A stretch of 23,334 bases of DNA from UBA5614 sp034678545 (GTDB lineage Bacteria; Cloacimonadota; Cloacimonadia; Cloacimonadales; Cloacimonadaceae): positions 1-23,334 of the forward strand of contig JAXDBS010000001.1 in assembly GCA_034678545.1 (NCBI GenBank). The letters run 5' to 3'. The notes under the pieces were generated by a model. It did no database searches. It was not told where the DNA came from and saw nothing but the letters and a program-made list of their open reading frames with translations. The position numbers were made by a program, and so were the translations under genes. Shown in pieces: positions 10,165 through 17,392 of the stretch. Positions within the stretch are counted from its first letter, which is position 1; each line of letters begins with the position of its first letter.

Positions 10165-11787
10165 CTAATCTGTCGCCGCCTTGACGTAATAGAATCCGGG
10201 AGTGCCGGAGGCCGCGCCGGCATGCGTCCAGGACAGGGAAGCTGTCTGGGCGATGGCTGACAGCGTGGCGTAGGGATCAGTGGGATGGTAATAGATCTCG
10301 TAGTAATCGGGCGTGATGGGCTGGCCGTCGGTGTCCTCGGTCACGGCGTCCCACTGCAGAACCATGTCAGCGCCGTTTCTGCTGATGACCAGGTTTTCCG
10401 GCGGCAGGGGTATTCCGGAAGCGGCGGAGACCGCCAGCTTGGCCAGGTAGACCTCTTGGTAGGAATACCCGGGATTGCCGACCGGCAGGGACCCGAAGTT
10501 TGCGGTCTCGCTGCAGAAGTATCCCGTGCAGTAGATATTTGCATTCCCGTCCACTGTGATCCCTGTGCCGTAATCGTTGTAATCGCCGCCGGCGCTTTTG
10601 GCCCAGAGCCAGTTGCCGCCGGCGTCCAGGGCGCAGACATAGACCTCAGCCAGGTCTGTTGTGGTCAGGTTTTGGGGGCCGAATTGGCAGGCTCCGGTAA
10701 ACCAGCCCGTGCCATAGCAGTTTCCGTCGGCGTCCGCAGCGATGCCGAAGCCCCTGTCCCCGGTCGTACTGCCGGCGTTGCGAGCCCATAATGCGGTTCC
10801 GTTCCCATCGTATTTGACGATGAAGATGTCTTCATAGCCGTTTGAAGTCAGCGCCAGGCCTCCGAAGGATGTACTACTGCGGAACAATCCTGACACATAG
10901 CAGTTTCCGCTGCCGTCTAAAGCGATGCCGAACCCTTCGTCCCCCTGTGTGTTTCCTGCGTCCCTGGCCCATTGCCAGACGCCGCTGGAATTGATTTTAG
11001 CGATGACGACATCTCGGTCGGAATTGGTTGAACTGGAAACCGAATAAGCGCCGAAAGTGGCGGTGGAGCCAAAGTATCCGGTAATAAAACTGTTCCCGGC
11101 TGAGTCCGTGGCGATGCCGTTGGCGTGGTTGGTTCCTGCTCCCGTTCCAACCGCGACCCAAAGCCAGTTGCCGCCGGCATCCAGTTTGGCGGCATAGATA
11201 TCGGAATTGCCCATGCTGGTCAGGGTAAAGGTTCCGAAATTGGCTGTCAGGCGGAAAGACCCTGTCACGCAGATGTTGCCCGCCCCGTCCAGGGAAATGC
11301 CGCGTCCTGCGTTCATGCCTGCTCCGCCTGCCCGGACAGCCCATTGCCAGTTGCCGCCGGCGTCCAGTTTGGCGACGAAGATGTCGCTGTATCCTCCGCT
11401 GACCAGGGTATCGGCCCCCAAATAGGCGGTTCCGTAGAATTCGCCGATGACATATACATTTCCGGAGGCGTCCGTGCACAGGCCGTAACAGTAATCCTGA
11501 TCCGTTCCCCCGGCCCGGGCCGCCCACAGCAGGTTGCCGCCGGGGTCGGTCTTGGTGACAAAGATGTCATAATCTCCGGCGCTGACCAGGGAATCGGCTC
11601 CAAAATAGGCGGTGGAAGAAAAATATCCTCCTGTATAGACATTCCCGCTGCCGTCCGTATCCACTGCATAACCGTAATCGGGATCCATCCCGCCGGCCCC
11701 TGTGGCCCACTGCCAGACAGGCGGGGTCTGCCCTAGAATTGAAAAGCTGAAAAGCAAAAGGAAAATGATGATGGATGCTGTCTTCAT
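10165..11787 (-). CDS. Secreted seven-repeat SBBP-type beta-propeller with Fn3-like tail
   Basis: This 540-residue protein has a clear signal peptide (MKTASIII..., cleavage about ILG-QTPP at 19-20). Seven repeats of 61-63 residues each carry a G-x-D-x-x-GN-x-Y-x-x-G-x-F core followed by a KxDxxGNxxWA strand. They start near residues 39, 101, 161, 222, 285, 346 and 407, which suggests a seven-bladed propeller. Residues 459-540 form one Fn3-like domain (PPENLVISR ... FYYVKAATD). No lipobox, membrane anchor or sorting domain is seen beyond the Fn3-like end. Proteins of this layout are surface or secreted with unknown ligands. An AAGGAGT-type ribosome-binding site precedes the ATG. Confidence 0.88.
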   Translation of the reverse strand: MKTASIIIFLLLFSFSILGQTPPVWQWATGAGGMDPDYGYAVDTDGSGNVYTGGYFSSTAYFGADSLVSAGDYDIFVTKTDPGGNLLWAARAGGTDQDYCYGLCTDASGNVYVIGEFYGTAYLGADTLVSGGYSDIFVAKLDAGGNWQWAVRAGGAGMNAGRGISLDGAGNICVTGSFRLTANFGTFTLTSMGNSDIYAAKLDAGGNWLWVAVGTGAGTNHANGIATDSAGNSFITGYFGSTATFGAYSVSSSTNSDRDVVIAKINSSGVWQWARDAGNTQGDEGFGIALDGSGNCYVSGLFRSSTSFGGLALTSNGYEDIFIVKYDGNGTALWARNAGSTTGDRGFGIAADADGNCYGTGWFTGACQFGPQNLTTTDLAEVYVCALDAGGNWLWAKSAGGDYNDYGTGITVDGNANIYCTGYFCSETANFGSLPVGNPGYSYQEVYLAKLAVSAASGIPLPPENLVISRNGADMVLQWDAVTEDTDGQPITPDYYEIYYHPTDPYATLSAIAQTASLSWTHAGAASGTPGFYYVKAATD

Positions 11788-12023
11788 TGTGCTGACTCCT
11801 TCCTTGATTGATTGAGCTTGGGACTGGACATTTCTCCCCCTGTATAACTATGTTCCTAACGCGTTGTCTTGGCTTCTGAATCAAATAGTTACAATTCAAA
11901 CTTTCCGGTTTTGTTTACCGGTGTCAAGGGAAAAAATGCCCGGTCTCCGCGCAGGCAAGGCATACAGGAAAAACTCACTCTTCAGTCCTGGAATGCTATC
12001 TTATATATCCAAAATAGATTACG
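11788..12023. other. Upstream region of the beta-propeller gene, no gene seen
   Basis: This AT-richer stretch contains a TTGACA on the minus strand (11927-11922) next to a hairpin CCGGT/ACCGG (11905-11909/11917-11921). A TATACA-like word lies closer to the start codon. None makes a complete promoter at standard spacing, so the promoter of the beta-propeller gene is probably here but not located. No coding region is supported. Confidence 0.4.
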
Positions 12024-12430
12024 GACCTGTTTCCTGCTTCGCCCTTGCTTGCATTACTTACCCAATACGGATGAAGTCCGTAATGGGTCCGTAATGGGTC
12101 CGTAGTGCTTTTAAGGGAGAGGGACAAAAATAGTGATGGAGTTGGGAAGTGAAAAAGTGAAAAAGCATTGAACGGCATGGCAAAGTCCGTGGCACAGACA
12201 ATCCTGTCTGTTTCTGCATCGCGGGCAGGAAAGAAGGATAGTAAGTACAGACGCCTCGTCTGTACGGTTCGGGTCGACAGACGGGGGCGTCTGTCGTTAC
12301 GTCCCGGGAATGACTTCGGATAGATGCGCGGCATGGGGCGGAGCCCCGTACCATAAAGGGTGGCGGGCGGGAAAAGATGAAACTGGATACCGGCCTGCGA
12401 CGGTAAGGGAAAACAGGCCGGGTTCCTGCC
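12024..12430 (-). repeat. Dispersed ~400-bp non-coding repeat, copy 2 (inverted)
   Basis: Reverse complement of copy 1, with all modules present: the GGCAGGAACC...CCTGTTTTCC start (12430-12408), the CCACCCTTTATGGTACGGGG block, the three CAGAC/GTCTG hairpins (about 12192-12295), the pyrimidine tract and the palindromic ACCCATTACGG end (about 12050-12110). One palindrome arm has mutated (GTAAG to TCCG). Unlike copies 1 and 3 it lies between two genes on the same strand. The two long minus-strand ORFs across it (289 and 302 codons) arise from the repeat and the GC-rich flank. Confidence 0.8.
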
Positions 12431-12707
12431 CGTCCGCCCAGCCGGCAAGCTGTCAGGTAACCCCGGGCGCGGGAACGACGGAACCCCTCCGCGGGAATGC
12501 CGGCGCCGACGATCAACGGGCTGCCGAAATCCGTTCGGCAGAGGTGGCGCAGCCGCCTGAGGGAAACGTCCTCCAAACGTTGCGGCAAACGGATTTTGCC
12601 GCCCCTGACTTGCGGGGTTACAGTGTGCCGTCCTGCCGGACTGATCTGCCGTCCCAGCGCGGTTGGGCTTGGTGACCCCGTATTTTGGGGCAGGCGTGAA
12701 ACAAAAA
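12431..12707. other. GC-rich gene-free stretch with consecutive small hairpins
   Basis: No gene is supported. Perfect stem-loops follow one another: CTGCCGAA/TTCGGCAG (12521-12541), AACGT/ACGTT (12565-12581) and GCGGCAAA/TTTGCCGC (12582-12602). A weaker GGCG/CGCC hairpin sits between the first two. Near 12460-12505 are ATTCCCGCG-type words on the minus strand, like degraded REP sequences. It may be a decayed repeat cluster or a structured RNA. Confidence 0.4.
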
Positions 12708-12731
12708 CAGGCTGCCGGTCGGGGCAGCCTG
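12699..12731 (-). terminator. Rho-independent terminator of zinc-ribbon gene 1
   Basis: CAGGCTGCC (12708-12716) pairs perfectly with GGCAGCCTG (12723-12731) over 9 bp with a 6-base loop. On the minus strand it is followed by TTTTTGTTTC. It lies 37 bp past the stop codon of the first zinc-ribbon gene. Confidence 0.88.
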
Positions 12732-12767
12732 CAGGGGGGGTAAAATGATTCGGTTGGTTGGGCGGGT

Positions 12768-12947
12768 TTACTCCTCGGTGTGGTCGGAGTGGCGGCGGGA
12801 GTAGCGTTGCTGCTTGCGGGCCCTGCGGCAGTCGGGGCAGCGCTGGGGCTCGTTCTGCAGTCCCTTTTCCAGGTAGAACTGCTGTTCGCCTTCCGTGAAT
12901 ACAAATTCTTTGTTGCATTCCTTGCAAATCAAAGTTTTGTCAGGCAT
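12768..12947 (-). CDS. Small zinc-ribbon protein 1 (59 aa)
   Basis: This short gene encodes MPDKTLICKE...HTEE, 59 residues. Two CxxC pairs (C8/C11 and C37/C40) frame a conserved EFVFTEGEQQFYxEKGLQNEPQ segment, which matches the small 'probable zinc-ribbon' family seen in many bacteria. The C-terminus is rich in Arg, Lys and His (RRARKQQRYSRRH), suggesting nucleic-acid contact. An AAGGAG ribosome-binding site lies 7 bases before the ATG. It has its own terminator. It is a tandem paralog of the gene at 13161-13340 and shares with it the promoter-leader region. Function is unknown; related genes are commonly regarded as DNA- or RNA-binding or stress-responsive. Confidence 0.9.
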   Translation of the reverse strand: MPDKTLICKECNKEFVFTEGEQQFYLEKGLQNEPQRCPDCRRARKQQRYSRRHSDHTEE

Positions 12948-13079
12948 GTGAGTCTCCTTGTCTTTTTTCGGGATTTAAGCATTGTGGACTGGAGGCCTCC
13001 CGAAAAAGGCAAGGGATCGGCACAGGGCAATGTTAAATCACATCAGGGCACGGATAACCGGCGCGCAAAATCCTGTCAA
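12948..13079 (-). promoter_or_regulatory. Promoter and structured 5' leader of zinc-ribbon gene 1
   Basis: TTGACA (13079-13074) is followed 38 bp later, measured start to start, by GTGATTTAACATTGCCC (13041-13025). A leader of about 94 nt to the ATG comes next. The leader contains a 10-bp stem (12964-12973/12998-13007) ending just before the AAGGAG ribosome-binding site. The same parts recur at identical spacing upstream of zinc-ribbon gene 2, with compensatory changes in the stem. The -10 box is poor. Confidence 0.6.
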
Positions 13080-13107
13080 TGAAAAAATCCGGGGCGGGGG
13101 ACGGCGG

Positions 13108-13139
13108 AAAAAAAACGGGCCGCCGTTTCTGGCAGCCCG
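13108..13139 (-). terminator. Rho-independent terminator of zinc-ribbon gene 2
   Basis: CGGGCCGCC (13116-13124) pairs with GGCAGCCCG (13131-13139) over 9 positions; one position is a wobble or mismatch depending on strand. The loop is 6 bases. On the minus strand it is followed by eight T residues (13115-13108). It sits 21 bp past the gene's stop codon and isolates the two paralogs transcriptionally. Confidence 0.9.
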
Positions 13140-13160
13140 GTGCAATGCATTACCGTGCGA

Positions 13161-13340
13161 TCAATAGTCGCGCCGGCCGTAACCGCGGTCGAAGTTTCTC
13201 TGGCGGCGTTTGGCCTTGCGGCATTCGGGGCAGCGCTGGGGCTCGTTCTGCAGGCCTTTTTCCTGGTAGAACTGCTGTTCGCCTTCCGTGAATACGAATT
13301 CCTGATTGCAATCCTTGCAGATCAATGTTTTGTCGGGCAT
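13161..13340 (-). CDS. Small zinc-ribbon protein 2 (59 aa)
   Basis: 59 residues, MPDKTLICKD...RRDY. It has the same two CxxC pairs (C8/C11, C37/C40) and an almost identical core to zinc-ribbon protein 1. They differ mostly after residue 40: here RKAKRRQRNFDRGYGRRDY, an Arg/Gly/Tyr-rich tail resembling RNA-binding tails. An AGGAGG ribosome-binding site stands 5-6 bases before the ATG. The tandem copy, separate terminators and conserved leaders indicate a segmental duplication with tail divergence. Function is not known. The stop is a TGA at 13163-13161. Confidence 0.9.
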   Translation of the reverse strand: MPDKTLICKDCNQEFVFTEGEQQFYQEKGLQNEPQRCPECRKAKRRQRNFDRGYGRRDY

Positions 13341-13470
13341 GTCAGCCTCCTGGTTTTATTGCGGGATTTAATCACTCTGTCTGAAGGCATCCCAAATAAA
13401 ACTGGAAACGGCCCTGGGGAATGATAAATCACTCAAAGTCGCTTTTTTGCACGGTGGGGAAATCTGTCAA
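13341..13470 (-). promoter_or_regulatory. Promoter and structured 5' leader of zinc-ribbon gene 2
   Basis: TTGACA (13470-13465) is followed at the same 38-bp offset by GTGATTTATCATTCCCC (13432-13416), then about 92 nt of leader. The stem here has arms 13353-13360/13395-13402 (8 bp) plus 13363-13367/13389-13393 (5 bp), with a small internal loop. It abuts the AGGAGG ribosome-binding site. The region also covers the 31-bp gap behind the permease stop codon (13502); no clear permease terminator is seen. Confidence 0.6.
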
Positions 13471-13501
13471 CAACAAACATTTAAAACCGGGGGGAAAAAA
13501 C

Positions 13502-14782
13502 TCAGAGCAGATAGCGGAGCCCGACATAGAGGGTGGAGACGACGAGGGACACGAAGGTGACGAGGAAGCTGTAGCGCAGGAAGCGCCAGAAGGAGATGGG
13601 ATAGCCGTTGCGCTTGGCGATGCCGAGGGAGACGATGTTGGCGGCGGTGCCGAGGGAGGTGAAGTTTCCTCCCAGGCAGCTGCCAAGGGCCAGGGACCAC
13701 CACATGGGATCGAGCGAGGCCACCCGGTAACTTCCTGCCAGGCCTTTGATCAGGGGGATGAAAGTGGCGGTGACAGGCACGGCCCCCACCACGGAGGAGA
13801 GAACCCCGGAGAGCCAGATCATGCCCAGGGAGGCGAGGCGGAAATCGCCCCCGGTGGCCCGGGTGACCACAGGCACCGCTTTGGCAATGGCGCCGGATTC
13901 CTTGAGGCCGCCCACGATCATGAACAGCCCCATGAAAAAGAAGAGCGAGACCCAGTCCACGGATTGGGTGATGATGTGCTCCACCTCTTTCCGGTTGCTC
14001 ATGACGAGCAGGAAGAGGGCGGCGGACATGGCGATGGTGGCGGAGTTGAGCCCGGTCAGTTCCTGGGTGAGAAACCCGGTGAGGAGAAGGGCCATGATGA
14101 CGGCGGACTTGATCAGGAGTGGGCGGTTGGTGATCAGGGCCTTGTCGCTGTATTCCATGATCCGGGCGCGGCGCTGGTTGCTGACGCGCATGCGTTTGCG
14201 GAAGAGGAGGTAGAGGATGCCGATGGAGGAGAGGGCTACGAGGATGATGACGGGTGTGAGATTGGCCAGGAAGTCCAGGAAGGAAAGGCCGACCGCGCTT
14301 CCGATCAGGATGTTGGGCGGGTCTCCGATCAGGGTGGCGGTGCCGCCGATGTTGGAGGCGAGGATCTGGGTGATGATGAAGGGGACGGGCGAGATGCCGA
14401 GCTCGGTGGCGATCAGGATCATGACGGGAATGACGATCATGACCGTGGTGACATTGTCCAGGACGGCGGAGATGGCGGCCGTGACTGCAAACATGAGGAG
14501 CATGATGCGGAGGGGGCTGCCCTTGGCGAGCTTGGCGGTCCGGATGGCGGCATACTGGAAGATGCCCGTTTCCCTGGCCACGCCCATGATGATCATCATC
14601 CCGATCAGGAGGAAGATCACGTTCCAGTCGATATGGGAGAACGCCTTGTCCTGGGTCATGATGCGGCAGAGGATGACCAGGAAGCCGCCCAGCAGGACGA
14701 TGGTCATCTTGTTTATCCATTCGGTGATGATGCAGACGTAGGTGACGACGAAGATGGCGAGGGCGAGCAGCATTTTGAGCAT
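13502..14782 (-). CDS. ArsB/NhaD-type (ion transporter superfamily) permease
   Basis: This 426-residue polytopic protein has about 10-12 hydrophobic segments. Ion-transporter superfamily signatures occur in both halves: DNVTTV (109-114) with ASNIGGTATLIGDPPN (142-157), and VPVTATF with GSCLGGNFTSLGTAAN (367-382). This fits ArsB, NhaD or SLC13-like carriers that move an anion or exchange Na+/H+. The substrate cannot be read from the sequence, though GDPPN/GTAAN resembles NhaD/ArsB more than dicarboxylate carriers. Its ATG overlaps the stop codon of the upstream EIIA-CBS gene (TGATG), implying translational coupling and regulation of the carrier by that protein. No arsenic-related regulator or ArsA/ArsC is nearby. 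Confidence 0.9.
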   Translation of the reverse strand: MLKMLLALAIFVVTYVCIITEWINKMTIVLLGGFLVILCRIMTQDKAFSHIDWNVIFLLIGMMIIMGVARETGIFQYAAIRTAKLAKGSPLRIMLLMFAVTAAISAVLDNVTTVMIVIPVMILIATELGISPVPFIITQILASNIGGTATLIGDPPNILIGSAVGLSFLDFLANLTPVIILVALSSIGILYLLFRKRMRVSNQRRARIMEYSDKALITNRPLLIKSAVIMALLLTGFLTQELTGLNSATIAMSAALFLLVMSNRKEVEHIITQSVDWVSLFFFMGLFMIVGGLKESGAIAKAVPVVTRATGGDFRLASLGMIWLSGVLSSVVGAVPVTATFIPLIKGLAGSYRVASLDPMWWSLALGSCLGGNFTSLGTAANIVSLGIAKRNGYPISFWRFLRYSFLVTFVSLVVSTLYVGLRYLL

Positions 14783-15681
14783 CAGGCGCGCACCACCTTG
14801 GCGTAGATGTCCATGGCGGTGATGATGCCGACCACTTTGCCGTCCCTGATCACGGAGAAGGTCTGCTTCTTTTGCCTTTCCATCTCAAAGAGCGCCTCGA
14901 TAATGGAGAAATCCGGCCTCACCAGCCTCTCCGGCTTCTGCATTACCTGTTGTACGGTGACAGTTTCCTCTTTTCTGTACAGGAGGTCGAAGGGCTCGTA
15001 GGCGCGCAGGAAATTGACGTTGTTCATCATTTTCATATAGTCCGGCAGGCCGGCGGCCAGGTAGTGGAGGATGTTGACGTCGCCCACCCATGCGCCTTGG
15101 TCGTTGATGACGGGGACGTAGTAGAGGTGCTTTTCCCGCATCAGCTCGGCCAGGTCTTTTATGGTCTTGTTCTCATTGATGACGATGGGGTCGGCGGTCA
15201 TGATGTCGGAAACGGTGACCTCTTCCTTGATGCTGATGACGGCTTCCCTGACCAGTTTGACAAAGGCGTGGGGGTCGCGGGCGCCGAGCAGGGCGGAATA
15301 CAGCCCGGGGTCGCGGGAGATCCGCAGAAACGCCGCCACAGTGTTCAGGTAGAGGCTGGAGACGTTTTTGTCGGTCAGGATGAGGATGTAGATCTTCACT
15401 TCCTGCTCCCTGTCCCGCAGCGGCGTGCGAGGCACGCAAACGGCGATGATGGTGTCGTCCAGGCCTTCCAGGCGGACATGGGGGATGGCCATGCCGGTGG
15501 GATAGAGGGTGGGGGATTCCTTCTCCCTCTGCTCCACAAGCCGGAATATTTGGTCCGGGCTCTCCCTGAGCTGATGGTGGGAGCAGATCCTGGCGATCAG
15601 CCCTTTCAGGATCTCGTCCCTGGGCAGCCCCTGGTCCTCGAACCAGACGAGCTTGGGGTCCAATAAATTGAAGAGATGCAT
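14782..15681 (-). CDS. PTS EIIA-like domain fused to a CBS pair
   Basis: The product is a cytosolic fusion protein, 299 residues from the chosen start. The N-terminal half (about 1-150) is a fructose/mannitol-type EIIA domain with the phospho-accepting histidine in GMAIPHVRL (H68). The C-terminal half has two CBS repeats (about 155-208 and 240-299), a module that typically senses adenine nucleotides. I chose the ATG at 15681 because GGGAGG lies 5 bases upstream. The in-frame ATG at 15708 (308 residues) has no ribosome-binding site. The stop overlaps the permease ATG by one base. No sugar-PTS permease is present, so this is probably a regulatory EIIA that adjusts permease activity in response to energy state; this is an inference from context. 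Confidence 0.9.
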   Translation of the reverse strand: MHLFNLLDPKLVWFEDQGLPRDEILKGLIARICSHHQLRESPDQIFRLVEQREKESPTLYPTGMAIPHVRLEGLDDTIIAVCVPRTPLRDREQEVKIYILILTDKNVSSLYLNTVAAFLRISRDPGLYSALLGARDPHAFVKLVREAVISIKEEVTVSDIMTADPIVINENKTIKDLAELMREKHLYYVPVINDQGAWVGDVNILHYLAAGLPDYMKMMNNVNFLRAYEPFDLLYRKEETVTVQQVMQKPERLVRPDFSIIEALFEMERQKKQTFSVIRDGKVVGIITAMDIYAKVVRA

Positions 15682-15832
15682 GTTAACCTCCCGCAAAGCC
15701 TTGCTCATGTCAGTCTGGGCAGGGGGCGCGGGCCGTCAACAGAAATTTGGCCGGAGTTTTATCTTGACTTCAAAATCGGGTTGGAGAAACTGAAGTTCAG
15801 AAAAATCATTCCTGAATCCGGATGGAGGATGC
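15682..15832. promoter_or_regulatory. Divergent promoter region between EIIA-CBS and kamD
   Basis: This short region must hold promoters for both directions. On the plus strand a TTGACT (15764-15769) could be a -35, but no good -10 follows at 17 bp. CTGAAGTTCAG (15790-15800) is a perfect 11-bp palindrome with a central base and could be an operator half or hairpin just upstream of kamD. GGAGG at 15824-15828 is the kamD ribosome-binding site. Exact promoters are not resolved. Confidence 0.35.
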
Positions 15833-17392
15833 TTGCTGCAACTGCAACTGCAACGCGACCTGATCACACGGGCCCGCCGGGCCGCCAGGGAGATCGTCCG
15901 CGCCCAGAAATGGCTGTTCGACGGGTTCAGTTCCGTGACCGTCGAGCGCACTGTCCTGCGCCTTCTGGGCGTCGACGGGGCCAGCCGGGACGGAACGCCT
16001 TTCCCCAACCTGATCATAGATCACCTTAAAAACAAACAGGCCCTGGGCCGCGGCGCCGCTTGGTGGATGGCCAACGCCTGCGCGGCGAAAAAGCTGACGC
16101 CCCAGCAAACGGCTGAAGCAGTGTGCCAAAACGGCCTGGACCTGACAGCCTGCCCCGCCCAGCCGGACGCCAAGGTCATGGCCCTGCTGGAAAAGCAGAC
16201 CCGGGCCGGGCTCGACCGGATCAGAAAGCAGAAATCAAGGCGGGAAGAGCTGTTTGCCAAATACGGGCCTCGCCGGTCTCCTGCCATCTACGTGATCGTG
16301 GCGACGGGCAACATTTACGAGGACGTCACCCAGGCCAAAGCGGCGGCCGGAGAGGGGGCGGACATCATCGCGGTGATCCGGTCCACGGCACAGTCTTTGC
16401 TGGATTACGTGCCCTACGGCGCTACGACGGTGGGCTTCGGGGGCACCTTCGCCACCCAGGAAAACTTCCGCATCATGCGCCGGGCGCTGGATGAGGTGAG
16501 CGCCGCAGAAGGCCGCTATATCAGCCTGACCAATTACGCCTCGGGCCTGTGCATGCCGGAGATCGCGGCCATGGGAGCCTTGGAGCGGCTGGACCTGATG
16601 CTCAACGACGCCATGTACGGCATCCTGTTCCGGGACATCAACCCGAGGCGCACCCTGCTCGACCAGTATTTTTCCAGGATGATTAACGCCTGCGCCGGGA
16701 TCGAGATCCAGACCGGCGAGGATAACTACCTCACCACTTCGGATGCGGTGGAAAAGGCCTATACCGTGACAGCCTCGCAGCTGATCAACGAGCAGTTCGC
16801 CCTGGCCAGCGGGATGAAACCCGAAAAGATGGGGCTGGGCCACGCCTTTGAGATCGATCCGGATTTGGAGAACGGCTTCCTGTACGAGCTGGCGCACGCG
16901 CTGCTGACGCGGGAGCTTTTCCCCAAGTCGCCTGTCAAATACATGCCTCCGACCAAATTCGTTTCCGGCAACATTTTCAAGACCCACCTGATGGACGCCT
17001 TGTTCAACCTGGCAGGTCAAATGACCAACCAGGGCGTGCAGCTGCTGGGCATGATGACGGAAGCCATCCACACTCCGCACCTGGCGGACCGCTCCCTGGC
17101 CATCGAGAACGCGCAGTACATCTTCAACACGGCCAGAGACCTGGGCCGGGAACTGCAGCTCAGTCCCAACGGATTTATCAATAAACGGGCCAACCAGGTG
17201 CTGAAGGAGGCGACCGTGTTTCTGGAGAAAGTGGCGCAGGAAGGGTTGTTCGTGGCATTGGCCAAGGGTGAATTCGCCGGGATCAAGCGCCCCGAGGCAG
17301 GAGGCAAAGGCCATGACGGCGTGTTCATGAAAGAGCCGGGCTACCTCAATCCCTTCCTGGAAACCATGAAGACAGAGCTGGAGGTCCCATGA
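15833..17392 (+). CDS. kamD: Lysine 5,6-aminomutase, alpha subunit
   Basis: This 519-residue protein is collinear with KamD, the large subunit of adenosylcobalamin- and PLP-dependent lysine 5,6-aminomutase. That enzyme moves the terminal amino group of D-lysine or beta-lysine to carbon 5 in lysine fermentation. Typical segments are SVTVERTVLRLLGVDG (34-49), RSTAQSLLDYVPYGATT (183-199) followed by GFGGTFATQENFRIMR, and LTNYASGLCMPEIAAMGALE. The start appears to be TTG at 15833, with GGAGG 4 bases upstream. No ATG lies in frame between it and a stop at 15791. A separate small OraS-like subunit is absent, which argues for lysine rather than ornithine aminomutase. It overlaps kamE by 4 bp (ATGA), as expected for a fixed 1:1 complex. 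Confidence 0.95.
   Translation: MLQLQLQRDLITRARRAAREIVRAQKWLFDGFSSVTVERTVLRLLGVDGASRDGTPFPNLIIDHLKNKQALGRGAAWWMANACAAKKLTPQQTAEAVCQNGLDLTACPAQPDAKVMALLEKQTRAGLDRIRKQKSRREELFAKYGPRRSPAIYVIVATGNIYEDVTQAKAAAGEGADIIAVIRSTAQSLLDYVPYGATTVGFGGTFATQENFRIMRRALDEVSAAEGRYISLTNYASGLCMPEIAAMGALERLDLMLNDAMYGILFRDINPRRTLLDQYFSRMINACAGIEIQTGEDNYLTTSDAVEKAYTVTASQLINEQFALASGMKPEKMGLGHAFEIDPDLENGFLYELAHALLTRELFPKSPVKYMPPTKFVSGNIFKTHLMDALFNLAGQMTNQGVQLLGMMTEAIHTPHLADRSLAIENAQYIFNTARDLGRELQLSPNGFINKRANQVLKEATVFLEKVAQEGLFVALAKGEFAGIKRPEAGGKGHDGVFMKEPGYLNPFLETMKTELEVP

Noticed and set aside
11996..12927. Two overlapping minus-strand frames of 302 and 289 codons
   Set aside because: They cross repeat copy 2, the hairpin-rich flank and part of the real zinc-ribbon gene in other frames. 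Similar peptides from copies 1 and 3 reflect DNA repeat identity, and neither frame nor length is conserved.
13421..14806. Plus-strand 461-codon acidic open frame
   Set aside because: Antisense to the ArsB/NhaD-type permease. The Asp/Glu/Gly-rich sequence mirrors hydrophobic codons on the other strand.
15682..15708. Upstream ATG at 15708 as start of the EIIA-CBS gene
   Set aside because: No ribosome-binding site precedes it, whereas the ATG at 15681 has GGGAGG at ideal spacing. The nine extra residues add nothing to the EIIA domain.
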